A stretch of 33,676 nt of DNA from an uncultured Bacteroidota bacterium. GTDB lineage: Bacteria > Bacteroidota > Bacteroidia > Flavobacteriales > Flavobacteriaceae. A program made the translations under genes and the position numbers. Below the pieces are notes generated by a model. The model was given only the letters and a program-made list of their open reading frames with translations, did no database searches and had not been told where the DNA came from. Below, in pieces: positions 1 to 7,857 of the stretch (position 1 is its first letter; each line of letters starts with the position of its first letter). The stretch covers positions 1 to 33,676 of the forward strand of contig CAIWKX010000016.1 in the NCBI GenBank assembly GCA_903913315.1. Direction: 5' to 3'.

Positions 1-1
1 A

Positions 2-271
2 ACGATAGACTATCCACATTATTTTACACCTAATGGGGATGGAATACATGATACATGGAATATTATTGGATTAAAGAATGATTTAAGTGCAAAAATTTAT
101 ATCTTTGACCGCTACGGAAAACTAATCAAACAAATCAGTCCGGCGGGATTGGGATGGGATGGAACCTATAACGGAAACCTAATGCCATCAACGGATTACT
201 GGTTTACGGTTGATTATAGTGAAGCCGCAGCGTTGAAACAGTTTAAAGCGCATTTCTCGTTGAAACGATAA
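2..271 (+). CDS. T9SS type B sorting domain protein, C-terminal fragment
   Basis: This is the last 89 residues of a protein whose start lies outside the window. The FTPNGDG motif near its beginning, the IYIFDRYGKLI strand and the WDGTYNG turn are the hallmarks of the gliding-motility-associated (CHU_C, type B) C-terminal sorting domain. This domain directs secreted proteins of Bacteroidota through the type IX secretion system to the cell surface. The passenger domain cannot be seen, so the protein's own role is unknown. A strong intrinsic terminator follows 17 bases after the stop codon, so it ends its transcription unit. I am confident of the domain and of the reading frame, which is open from base 2. 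Confidence 0.9.
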   Translation, partial: TIDYPHYFTPNGDGIHDTWNIIGLKNDLSAKIYIFDRYGKLIKQISPAGLGWDGTYNGNLMPSTDYWFTVDYSEAAALKQFKAHFSLKR

Positions 272-287
272 AAGAATAAATACAAGT

Positions 288-319
288 AAAAAGGATTCCG
301 AGAGGGATCCTTTTTTTTG
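288..319 (+). terminator. Intrinsic terminator after the T9SS substrate gene
   Basis: An 11-bp stem (AAAAGGATTCC pairing with GGGATCCTTTT, one G-T pair) closes on a GAGA loop and is followed by a run of eight T. It lies just after the stop codon at 271. Confidence 0.9.
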
Positions 320-724
320 TTTCAGGTTTTAGGTTTGAAGTTTCAGGTTTCAAGTTTGGGGAGGCTTTGTTTATTGATTAACGATTGAAGATTAACGATT
401 GAAGATTTTTGAATTCCTATCCCCGGCACTCTCCGAAGGAGAGGGGGACTGTGTGTGAAGGCATTAAAGGGGTATTTTATGTTTTTAGAACTGCCCGTTA
501 CAAGGTTGCCGTGTCATTTCTACGCAGGAGAGCACGAGCAATAGCGAACTGGCAAAGCAATCGCATTAGGGTTTAAGAATTCCATTTTTAGCGCTACTGG
601 TTAATACAATTAAGACAAAATATGTTAAAATTTTGCTGTTTTTAGTTTTGAGTTTTGGGTTTTGGCTGAAAATCTAGAGAAAAATATGTATTTAATCGAT
701 GTTTTGTGTCGGAATAACGATGTC
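320..724. other. Intergenic repeat mosaic without a gene
   Basis: I see no convincing gene here. Two heptad-periodic tracts open it: 324-358 (five units of the RRGTTTN type) and 376-417 (GATTAAC and GATTGAA alternating). A CTCTCC-GAA-GGAGAG hairpin lies at 429-443. The stretch 489-570 contains GTCATTTCTACGCAGGAGAG, which resembles degraded dispersed intergenic repeats of flavobacterial genomes; that comparison is from memory. Confidence 0.6.
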
Positions 725-955
725 TCATCGCGGGACGACGATGGTTCATCGCGGGACGACGATGGTTCATCGCGGGACGACGATGGTTCATCGCGGGACG
801 ACGAGAGTTCACCGCGGGACGACGATGGTTCAGCGCGGGACGACGAGAGTTCATCGCGGGATGACGAGAGTTCATCGCGGGACGTTGAGAGTTCATCGCG
901 GGACGACGAGAGTTCATCGCGGGACGACGATGGTTCATTGCGATACGTTGATGGC
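725..955. repeat. 21-bp tandem array 1 (11 units, GC-rich)
   Basis: Eleven head-to-tail units of exactly 21 bp, with no indels. The unit core is TCATCGCGGGACGACG followed by ATGGT or AGAGT. Units 1-3 are identical; later ones differ by point changes, and unit 11 (935-955) is the most diverged. GC content is about 60%, far above the surroundings. Many junctions form CGATG-GTT-CATCG, a 5-bp inverted repeat with a 3-base spacer. Because 21 is divisible by 3, open frames run through it on both strands. None has an outside homologous region or a plausible start, so I treat it as non-coding. Confidence 0.95.
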
Positions 956-983
956 TCCGCTTGGAGGGGGAGTAGTCATTAGA

Positions 984-1068
984 TTGTGTAAACTCAAAAT
1001 AACCTTCGGGGTAAAGTCTTAATGGCGCCAATTAAGACTTGAGACAAGACAGAATTTTGTGTAAACTC
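984..1068. repeat. 12-bp direct repeats flanking a perfect hairpin
   Basis: TTGTGTAAACTC occurs at 984-995 and again at 1057-1068. Between them lies a perfect 10-bp inverted repeat, AAGTCTTAAT (1014-1023) and ATTAAGACTT (1031-1040), around the loop GGCGCCA. There is no T run, so it is not an obvious terminator. It may be a relic of a mobile element or a structured regulatory site; the function is unknown. Confidence 0.7.
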
Positions 1069-1208
1069 CAATTTTTAGGTTATGGGTATAAGAAACTGGG
1101 TTGCGGGTATTTTTGAGGAAGAACTAATACATTTTCTTAATAACTTAAATTAAAGGGGGAAATAATCAAAATTTGTTTTTAACGTCACACTATGGCGTTT
1201 AACCATAA

Positions 1209-1216
1209 TAATTTTG
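1209..1216 (+). promoter_or_regulatory. Putative -7 promoter box of the accessory island
   Basis: TAATTTTG matches the Bacteroidota -7 consensus TAnnTTTG exactly and lies 24 bases before the ATG at 1241. A clear -33 TTTG at normal spacing is not visible. A small inverted repeat, TATGG (1191-1195) and CCATA (1203-1207), sits immediately upstream and could be an operator. Confidence 0.5.
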
Positions 1217-1240
1217 CTGAAAATAATAAAGCCAAATACT

Positions 1241-2329
1241 ATGGACCCATTAAAAAAAGATTCTGAAAACCCATTAGAACTAACATTAATAAATAACAGT
1301 TTCGAAATATTTGATGACTTAGGAACTTATGTAAACTGTTTTAGAATGTATTTAGGATATTATAATAAAATACCTAATTACAAATCTATCAATTATATAG
1401 ATCTTGATACCTTTAAAATATGGTTTGAAAACAAGTACGACGACCAAATTATAAAGCAACATTACAACCATCGATTTGATTCCCAAAAAAAGGAATTAAA
1501 ATATATTGATCATTTTTATTTTTTAAAATCAGGTATACTGCTAAATATTGAACGAAGTAGTATTTATATTCTTTATACTGAGATACAAGAAACAGAAGTT
1601 AATGTGCTTTTTGAAGAGTTTAAAAAATTTATCAAAACTCCTAAAAGAACAACCGACATTAGTTTAATCATTTTTAAAAATGACAGATTAGAGACTAAAG
1701 AAGTGCACATCAAAAAACCTAAAATTGATTTTAGTATTCATTATAATGAGGATTTTTTACCCATTCATAAAGCAATGGTAAAACAACTCAATAAAAAGGA
1801 TACCAATGGTCTCTATCTTTTTCATGGGCAACCTGGTACTGGAAAAAGCACCTATATTAAATATTTAATTCATCAACTAAAGAAAGAGGTAATTTTTATT
1901 TCTCCTAAAATGGCAGGGCAACTAGACAATCTTAGTATGACTCCTTTTTTATTAGAAAATAGAAATTCGGTATTGGTTATTGAAGATGCCGAAGAACTAA
2001 TAACTTCACGTGAAGATGTTAGAAACTCTAATCTTTCGATGTTGCTTAATCTTACAGATGGGTTATTGGGAGAAAGTCTCGGAATTCAAATTATTGCTAC
2101 TTTTAATACTGATGTAAAAAACATAGATAAAGCCTTGTTGCGTAAAGGAAGACTTTCTGCTATTTATGAGTTTAAACCGCTTGCAGTAGACAGAACTAAT
2201 ACTTTATTGAACAAATTAGGCCATTCTATTGAAGTATCTCAACCACTCCCAGTTGCGGATATTTTTAACTTTGAAATCAGTAATAATTATGAACCTAAAT
2301 TGAGAAAAGCAGTGGGTTTTGGAAATTAG
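1241..2329 (+). CDS. Bcs1-like AAA ATPase
   Basis: A 362-residue protein with a unique N-terminal half (about 1-185) and a C-terminal AAA ATPase module. Walker A is GQPGTGKST (about 196-204). Walker B is VLVIEDAEE (about 244-252) in the ED order typical of the Bcs1 clade. A sensor-1 TFNTD (287-291) and an LRKGRL arginine-finger region (300-305) follow. The family couples ATP hydrolysis to remodelling of proteins or nucleoprotein complexes; the substrate here is unknown. An in-frame TTG at 1214 would add nine residues, but it overlaps the putative -7 box, so I prefer the ATG at 1241. It is the first gene of the island, 64 bases ahead of the nuclease gene. Function in defence is inference from its neighbours. 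Confidence 0.88.
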   Translation: MDPLKKDSENPLELTLINNSFEIFDDLGTYVNCFRMYLGYYNKIPNYKSINYIDLDTFKIWFENKYDDQIIKQHYNHRFDSQKKELKYIDHFYFLKSGILLNIERSSIYILYTEIQETEVNVLFEEFKKFIKTPKRTTDISLIIFKNDRLETKEVHIKKPKIDFSIHYNEDFLPIHKAMVKQLNKKDTNGLYLFHGQPGTGKSTYIKYLIHQLKKEVIFISPKMAGQLDNLSMTPFLLENRNSVLVIEDAEELITSREDVRNSNLSMLLNLTDGLLGESLGIQIIATFNTDVKNIDKALLRKGRLSAIYEFKPLAVDRTNTLLNKLGHSIEVSQPLPVADIFNFEISNNYEPKLRKAVGFGN

Positions 2330-2393
2330 TCTTACTAACTAATTTACTAAAAAAAATTACTTAAATTTAAAGAAAATATAAAAACAAGGAATT

Positions 2394-3236
2394 ATGGCTT
2401 TAACAAGAGTACAAATCGAAGAAAATTTATTAGAAAGTAGTTTGTGGAAAAATAAATTATTGAATGATTGTAACCACCAAAAAATTTTTCTGTCGAATAG
2501 AAATAATAATATTGCACTATATTATAAAGGAGGTAAACTTTTTAGCTTTAATGGTGATGATTATTCTACTCACATCAAATATGCAGCAGTAATTGAATCT
2601 AAAGGAAAAGATTATTTAACGGAAACTGAATTAAGAACACATAAACTCCTACATAATTTTGAGAATAGTTATGAAAGAATCAAAGAGAATTGTAAACAAT
2701 ATTCCGGAGTAGAGGCTACAGGAGTTTCAGAAATTTACAATAAACACTCATATCTATCAGGTGAAGATATAATAGTTTTAGATGTAGAAGTATCATTTAA
2801 ATCCAATAATGAAAATAAAAAGCAAGACAGAATTGATATACTGCTTTTTGATAAAGAAACAAAAACTTTACAATTTGTAGAAGCTAAACATATTTCAAAT
2901 AATGAGATTTGGTCTACAAATACACCTAAAGTTATCTCTCAAATTAAAAGATATGAGGAACAAATAAAGGTAAAAAAAACAGAAATTTTAAAGAGATATG
3001 AAAAACATATCAATTCATTAAACCATATTTTTAATACTACATTACCTATTCCTGAAAAAATAGATTCTAAAGTGACGTTATTGATTTTTGGATTTGATAC
3101 TAATCAACGTACAGGAAGAATAGATGAGTTAATTATAAAAAATCCGGCATATAAAGGAATGAGTGTTTATCCAAAAGGAAATACTAAAGGTCTAGTTATA
3201 AAAAATCTATGGAATGCCAATAGTAAGATTCTATGA
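2394..3236 (+). CDS. Predicted PD-(D/E)XK nuclease
   Basis: A 280-residue protein without a signal peptide. The segment RIDILLF, then a turn, then FVEAKH reads as a PD-(D/E)XK active site: Asp148, Glu163 and Lys165. It is followed by QIKRY (Gln183, Tyr187), which fits the QxxxY motif of the RecB/Cas4-type branch of this superfamily. The expected activity is metal-dependent DNA cleavage. The N-terminal 110 residues match nothing I recognise and may recognise target or partner. The stop overlaps the next start in an ATGA arrangement, so the product is probably made together with the metallo-hydrolase. The motif assignment is by eye; the overall family name is unknown. Confidence 0.75.
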   Translation: MALTRVQIEENLLESSLWKNKLLNDCNHQKIFLSNRNNNIALYYKGGKLFSFNGDDYSTHIKYAAVIESKGKDYLTETELRTHKLLHNFENSYERIKENCKQYSGVEATGVSEIYNKHSYLSGEDIIVLDVEVSFKSNNENKKQDRIDILLFDKETKTLQFVEAKHISNNEIWSTNTPKVISQIKRYEEQIKVKKTEILKRYEKHINSLNHIFNTTLPIPEKIDSKVTLLIFGFDTNQRTGRIDELIIKNPAYKGMSVYPKGNTKGLVIKNLWNANSKIL

Positions 3237-4531
3237 ACCTAACCATCCACAGAGGAACTAACGAAATCGGCGGTTCGTGTATTGAGCTTCAATCAGGGAG
3301 CAGTAGAATATTGCTTGATTTTGGGATGCCTTTGCTAAATGCCAATGGCAAGGCTTTCAACTTTAAAGAATTTGAAAAATTTTCTGTAAACGAACTCGTT
3401 AATAAAAGTATTTTGCCTGATGTTAAAGAAGCATATTCTGAAAATTCAAAAATAGAGGGTTTGATTATTTCTCATTCTCATGCTGACCATTACGGTTTAA
3501 TGCACTACTTGAATAAGGATATCCCTGTTTGGATTGGTAAAGCAACTCACGAAATTTTAAAATTGAACACTATCTTTCTGAATCAGGAAAACAACATTGA
3601 AAAGCCTAACTTTTTTGAAAGATGGAAGAAATTTCAAATAGGTAATTTTACTATTACTCCTTATTGGAACGATCATTCAGCCTTTGATGCTTATTCGTTT
3701 TTGATAGAATCAAATGGCAAAAAGTTATTCTATTCTGGAGATTTTAGATCGCATGGACGCAAAAAAGAAGTGCATAAGAAATTTATTGAAAACCCTCCAA
3801 AAGGTGTCGATTGTTTAATTATGGAGGGAACTACAATAGGCAGAAACACATTGAAATCAAAAACAGAAGAGGAAATTGAAAATGATTTTTATGAATGTTT
3901 CAAAAATTCAACTGCTATAAATTATGTATTTACCTCAACGCAAAACATAGACCGATTAGTTTCAATTTATAAAGCCTGTTTGAAATCGGGGAAAACATTT
4001 GTAGTAGATGTTTATGGTGCATGTCTCTTAGATAAACTTTCCGATTATGCCAAGCTACCTTCGCTATCAAAAGGATATTCCAATATGGGTGTTTACTTTT
4101 ATAATTCAACCACTACTAAATTAATAAATGGTGGAAATGAAAAATTGGTTTATAAATATGTCTCGAAGAAAATTGAGAAAGATGCCATCATAAATAACCC
4201 TTCGGATTATGTGCTTCTTGTGAGACCATCCATGCTAAGAGATTTAAAAAGTATAAATAGTAAAGATGGTAATTTCATTTATTCGATGTGGTCAGGATAT
4301 AAAGAACAACCTAAAACCAAAGTATTTATTGATTTATTGGTGAGTAATAATTTTAAGCTGATTGAAATACACACTAGCGGACATGCTGATTTAGAAACAT
4401 TAAAAGAATATGCTAATGCCATAAATCCGAAATTGTTAGTTCCAATACACACCAACAATAAAAAAGATTATAAAAGTATTTTTGAACAACCTATTTTAGA
4501 ACTAGACGATAATCAAATTTACACTATTTAA
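3233..4531 (+). CDS. Beta-CASP metallo-beta-lactamase-fold hydrolase (RNase J-like)
   Basis: A 432-residue hydrolase. Metal-binding motif 2 is HSHADH (81-86), His148 lies in WNDHSAFDAYSF, Asp170 in YSGDF, and the late motifs HTSGHAD (around His384) and PIHT (around His406) match the beta-CASP subgroup. That subgroup acts on nucleic acids and includes RNase J. The N-terminal TNEIGGSC strand also resembles RNase J. At 432 residues it is shorter than housekeeping RNase J (about 550), which suggests a specialised relative. It overlaps the upstream nuclease gene by four bases (ATGA), implying translational coupling. Its substrate, RNA or DNA, cannot be read from the sequence. Confidence 0.85.
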   Translation: MNLTIHRGTNEIGGSCIELQSGSSRILLDFGMPLLNANGKAFNFKEFEKFSVNELVNKSILPDVKEAYSENSKIEGLIISHSHADHYGLMHYLNKDIPVWIGKATHEILKLNTIFLNQENNIEKPNFFERWKKFQIGNFTITPYWNDHSAFDAYSFLIESNGKKLFYSGDFRSHGRKKEVHKKFIENPPKGVDCLIMEGTTIGRNTLKSKTEEEIENDFYECFKNSTAINYVFTSTQNIDRLVSIYKACLKSGKTFVVDVYGACLLDKLSDYAKLPSLSKGYSNMGVYFYNSTTTKLINGGNEKLVYKYVSKKIEKDAIINNPSDYVLLVRPSMLRDLKSINSKDGNFIYSMWSGYKEQPKTKVFIDLLVSNNFKLIEIHTSGHADLETLKEYANAINPKLLVPIHTNNKKDYKSIFEQPILELDDNQIYTI

Positions 4532-4560
4532 AATAAAAAGTAATAACATAAATAATAGCT

Positions 4561-4908
4561 ATGAAAAAACTAATTCATTGTCATGACGGAAGTTTGGCCG
4601 CAATGATTGCTAAACAAAATAAGAATGGCACTTGGGATTTATATGGAATATCAGAAGTGCTTGGAATGGGAGCTGCCGATTACAATTTGAAAATCTTTGC
4701 CTTTGAAATCGCTGATTTAATTATATTAAACAGCTACAGTGGAACAGCATTCGTTTGTATCAAAAAAGACCAAAATTGGGGACTATTAGAAATTAAAGCC
4801 AATGATACAATTGAATGTGAATGGAAAATGATTTCGGAATTTACCTATCCTACATCTGAAAAAATGTTGTCTGATTTTAAAATTAACAGAGGTGATTTTA
4901 TACTATAA
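4561..4908 (+). CDS. Small hypothetical protein with WG-like motifs
   Basis: A 115-residue, probably cytoplasmic protein that I do not recognise. Two segments, NGTWDLYG (near 22-29) and QNWGLLEI (near 71-78), are loosely reminiscent of the WG beta-hairpin repeat, but the protein is too short and too diverged for a firm call. There is no signal peptide, membrane segment or catalytic motif. It starts 29 bases after the metallo-hydrolase gene on the same strand and is separated by 77 bases from the zinc-ribbon gene. Its position suggests an accessory subunit or inhibitor in the island; that is inference. Confidence 0.65.
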   Translation: MKKLIHCHDGSLAAMIAKQNKNGTWDLYGISEVLGMGAADYNLKIFAFEIADLIILNSYSGTAFVCIKKDQNWGLLEIKANDTIECEWKMISEFTYPTSEKMLSDFKINRGDFIL

Positions 4909-4985
4909 TTAAGGTAAATTTCGAATAGAAATGTAAAAAGAAATTAATCAAACGTCAACTTTAGAAATAATTAAACCCTTCATTT

Positions 4986-5747
4986 ATGAAATCTATATTG
5001 TTTTCTGGACATTGTCCACAATGTCAATTACTAAATCACAGCGTTGATATGAGACAAAATAATCATTTATTTTTGGAATGTCCAAAATGTGATTTACAAA
5101 TTCTTATTGAAAACGAAAAAGCTCTTATATTACAGCATCGTGGCAAAGGTAGATTCGTGTATAAAATTAAAATATTCAAAAGAGAATATGTTTTAGCGGA
5201 AGCAGATGCCTCTTCCTATCCAAACGGAAAAGAAATAATAGATACAACTCATTTAGAAAAGTATTTAAAAGATAAAGTACAGCAGTCCGAAGAATTTACT
5301 TATACTAAATTGATTGATAGCTTTGTAAATTATCAATTTGATAATCAACCCGAAGATAATTATAGAAAACAATCGGAGCATTTTAAAATTGATTTTGAAG
5401 ACAACTCAATTCAAGAAAAACTAATAGAAAGAGATAAAAATAGAAATCAAAACCCATTGTATACCCATTCACGATTGCACCGTTTTTTGAAACTAATTTT
5501 AGAAAAGTATTATAAAACAGACAATAGTTCATTACCAGAAATGGGAATGAGTAAAATTGAGCATTATTTAACCTTAAAACATTTTCCAAGTTACAATAGA
5601 AGTTTAATGAACTCAAACCCACTTTTTGTCAAGCAAGGTTTAAAAGAATTAGCAGAAGATTTAATCAGAATAATTTATTTAGATGATAAAATTCTTTTAA
5701 GTTATGACTCTGTCGAATTATTGGAAATTAAAAACGAAATGAAATAA
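4986..5747 (+). CDS. N-terminal zinc-ribbon protein, unknown function
   Basis: A 253-residue protein opening with two CPxC knuckles, C10-PQ-C13 and C32-PK-C35, which together form a four-cysteine zinc ribbon. The rest is charged and helical with no motif I can name. Zinc ribbons of this kind often contact nucleic acid or a protein partner. The gene is followed after two bases by the next reading frame and then, with no gap, by the WYL regulator gene, so the three form a tight cluster. A 77-base gap precedes it; no TAnnTTTG box is seen there. Gene existence is well supported; its role is unknown. Confidence 0.75.
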   Translation: MKSILFSGHCPQCQLLNHSVDMRQNNHLFLECPKCDLQILIENEKALILQHRGKGRFVYKIKIFKREYVLAEADASSYPNGKEIIDTTHLEKYLKDKVQQSEEFTYTKLIDSFVNYQFDNQPEDNYRKQSEHFKIDFEDNSIQEKLIERDKNRNQNPLYTHSRLHRFLKLILEKYYKTDNSSLPEMGMSKIEHYLTLKHFPSYNRSLMNSNPLFVKQGLKELAEDLIRIIYLDDKILLSYDSVELLEIKNEMK

Positions 5748-5749
5748 AA

Positions 5750-6463
5750 ATGGAAAATCCTTGGAAAAAATTAATTGAAGAAATCAATGAAGAAGGTTTT
5801 AATAAAAACTATGTCTTAAAAGAAGAGCAATCTATTGTTGAAAAATTCAATCAAAAAAATAATAACGATTTATTCAAAATTCACACTGAGATTATGCCTG
5901 CTCCTTTTATGGGAGATGTAGATAAAGCACCTGTGGTAATTTTGATGTTAAACCCTGGTTATACCACAGAAGAAGATAGAGTTGGATATTATAACAAATA
6001 TAAAGATTGGTGGAAAATGGAAATACAACATATTCATAAATTCCCAGATTTACCTCTTTTTTGTTTGGATGAAGAATATGGTAAGTCTTCTGATTATTGG
6101 ATAAAAAAATTAAAACCTCTTACTTCTGTTTCTTCAAATGAAAAAGTAGCAAGAAGCATATGTAAAATTCAGTTTTTCCCATATCATACCGAAAAGTATA
6201 AAAATATTTACAGTAATTTATTAACAGAAGAAGGTTTTGGAGATTATTTACCCTCACAAAAATATAATTTTCATTTGGTAAAGAATGCGATAAATAGAAA
6301 TGCGATTATTATAATTACTAGAAGCAAAAAAATGTGGTTTAAAGCAATACCTGAATTAGAAAATTATGGAAATTTATTTTTAACTAATAGTTATCTGAAT
6401 ACAATTATTTCTGAAAATAATCTTCCAAAAGCTTTTCCTAAAATCCTAGAAAAACTAAAATAA
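5750..6463 (+). CDS. Hypothetical protein with uracil-DNA-glycosylase-like motifs
   Basis: A 237-residue protein. PVVILMLNPGY (61-71) resembles the first motif of the uracil-DNA glycosylase superfamily, where a strand ends in GINPG or a similar loop. IQFFPYHTEKY (140-150) and IIIITRSKKMWF (186-197) have the spacing of later strands in such a Rossmann-like fold. The usual late HPS or HPxP motif is not evident, so catalysis is uncertain; SYLN (214-217) might occupy that place. If right, it would act on damaged or modified bases, but the assignment is weak. It is packed between the zinc-ribbon and WYL genes with gaps of 2 and 0 bases, a sign of co-expression. Confidence 0.7.
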   Translation: MENPWKKLIEEINEEGFNKNYVLKEEQSIVEKFNQKNNNDLFKIHTEIMPAPFMGDVDKAPVVILMLNPGYTTEEDRVGYYNKYKDWWKMEIQHIHKFPDLPLFCLDEEYGKSSDYWIKKLKPLTSVSSNEKVARSICKIQFFPYHTEKYKNIYSNLLTEEGFGDYLPSQKYNFHLVKNAINRNAIIIITRSKKMWFKAIPELENYGNLFLTNSYLNTIISENNLPKAFPKILEKLK

Positions 6464-7369
6464 ATGTCCAAAAAACAATTCCTGAAACGATATTCTCTAA
6501 TCATTAACAAACTGAGAAAAAGCGCTAGTTCTTTTGAAGAAATTCAAAAATATCTAGTAGACCAATCTATCAATGACGAGGAAAATTACGAAATTTCTAT
6601 TCGTACGTTTCAAAGAGAAATAAAAGAAATCGCTTCTACTCACGGTATTGAAATTATCTACAATCGCTCTCAGGGTGTTTATGAAATTATTCATGATGGT
6701 AATGAGGACAGGAATGAGCGTTTGATGGAAAGTTTTGAAATAATTGACGCTCTTAAAATCTCTACTAATTTATCGAATCATATTATTTTAGAAAAGCGAA
6801 AACCATTAGGAACAACTAATATGAATTTTTTAATTCATGCTATTAAAACAAGAAATGAAATTGGTTTTTCTTATTCAAAATATTGGACGGAGGAATTAAT
6901 TAATACCGAAAGAAAAGTACAGCCACTTGCCTTGAAAGAAGCAAGGTATAGATGGTATTTAGTGGCAAAAGATTTGAAAGACAACCGCATAAAAACATTT
7001 GGATTAGATAGAATAATCGACTTGGAAATTACGCATTCTAAGTTTGAGTTACCGGAAAATTTCAATCCAGAAGAAACTTTTCGCTATAGTTTTGGCATCA
7101 TTAACGAAGACTATAAAGAACCGCAAAAAATTGTGCTTTCTTTTTCCTATGAACAAGGAAAATATATAAAGTCTTTGCCATTACATCATTCTCAAAAGGA
7201 GCTTGTAAACAACGAAAAGGAATATCGAATTGAACTATTATTGCATCCAACTTATGATTTTGTAATGGAGTTATTATCTATTGGCGCTGAAGTAAAAGTA
7301 TTAGAACCAGAAAATCTTAAAAACGAAATGATAAAAAAACTAGAAGCAACATTAATGCGATACAAGTAA
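6464..7369 (+). CDS. WYL-domain transcriptional regulator
   Basis: A 301-residue YafY/PafC-type regulator. The N-terminal 70 residues form a winged helix-turn-helix (SIRTFQREIKEI is the recognition region). The WYL domain spans about 120-195 with the name-giving W164-Y165-L166 and the FGLDRI strand. A WCX-like C-terminal extension occupies about 215-301. WYL domains sense ligands, often nucleic acid, and regulators of this type frequently control phage-defence loci. The ATG follows the upstream stop codon directly. It probably regulates this island; the TATGG-n7-CCATA repeat at 1191-1207 is one possible target, which is a guess. Confidence 0.88.
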   Translation: MSKKQFLKRYSLIINKLRKSASSFEEIQKYLVDQSINDEENYEISIRTFQREIKEIASTHGIEIIYNRSQGVYEIIHDGNEDRNERLMESFEIIDALKISTNLSNHIILEKRKPLGTTNMNFLIHAIKTRNEIGFSYSKYWTEELINTERKVQPLALKEARYRWYLVAKDLKDNRIKTFGLDRIIDLEITHSKFELPENFNPEETFRYSFGIINEDYKEPQKIVLSFSYEQGKYIKSLPLHHSQKELVNNEKEYRIELLLHPTYDFVMELLSIGAEVKVLEPENLKNEMIKKLEATLMRYK

Positions 7370-7437
7370 TTGTCATTTATAACTACATTATATAAATAGA
7401 TTAAATGAATTCTTTGCATGACTTTGGAGATATACAT

Positions 7438-7566
7438 ATGAAAAAATCAATCCAGTTTATGCAACAATTTTTATGCCTTGTCATAATCTTCGACATCTGG
7501 CTTGTAAAAACAAGATCAGTTATTGTAAATAAAATAGGTCAACAAAATAAATACAACCAAAGCTAA
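7438..7566 (+). CDS. Possible 42-residue membrane peptide
   Basis: A short frame of 42 codons. It has a basic start (MKK), a hydrophobic stretch LCLVIIFDIWLV (about 12-23) able to span a membrane once, and a polar tail. GGAG lies seven bases before the ATG, an unusually clear Shine-Dalgarno-like site for a Bacteroidota genome. It starts 68 bases after the WYL gene, and its stop codon lies inside the terminator stem, so it would be the last gene of the island. Small membrane peptides often act as toxins or effectors, but nothing here proves that. It may also be untranslated leader or a remnant. Confidence 0.35.
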   Translation: MKKSIQFMQQFLCLVIIFDIWLVKTRSVIVNKIGQQNKYNQS

Positions 7567-7590
7567 TTCTTAATAGAGTTGGCTTTTTTT
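7559..7590 (+). terminator. Intrinsic terminator closing the accessory island
   Basis: An 11-bp stem (AAAGCTAATTC with GAGTTGGCTTT, two G-T pairs) around a six-base loop, followed by a run of T. It ends the transcript that includes the WYL gene and the possible small peptide. Confidence 0.85.
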
Positions 7591-7761
7591 TATGTTGTAC
7601 CTACGGCACTACTACTGGTCTGGACTAAAGTCCTGTCTTACCGCGATGTCTTGCCTATGGCTCTGATGAGTTGTGTATAAATGGTTTCGGTTGGAAGTTT
7701 GATTTTTGAAAACCTTCGAAAATAGGGCTTGAATTGTGAAATAGTCAAATGAATTTTGTGG

Positions 7762-7824
7762 CATTAACGATTGAAGATTACCGATTTTTGAATAATGAAT
7801 TTTGAATAATGAATTTTGAATTTA
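7762..7824. repeat. Heptad-periodic tract
   Basis: Nine consecutive 7-bp units, from CATTAAC and GATTGAA to alternating GAATAAT and GAATTTT. The first part shares GATTGAA with the tract at 376-417 on the other side of the accessory island. Confidence 0.85.
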
Positions 7825-7857
7825 GCAGAAGGCTGCGTGAGGGATGGAAGTGGCATC

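Noticed and set aside
642..1031. Open frames on both strands across array 1 encoding SSRDDDG-like or NHRRPAM-like repeat proteins
   Set aside because: A 21-bp period keeps several frames open by arithmetic. Substitutions between units are not biased to synonymous changes in any frame, and no flanking domain or promoter supports a gene.
1214..1240. TTG start nine codons upstream for the AAA ATPase
   Set aside because: The TTG overlaps an exact TAnnTTTG box; the ATG at 1241 is the better start.
1241..7369. Known defence systems such as CBASS, BREX, DISARM, Avs or restriction-modification
   Set aside because: No cyclase, methyltransferase, BrxX/PglZ, STAND ATPase or helicase is present, so none of these definitions fits.
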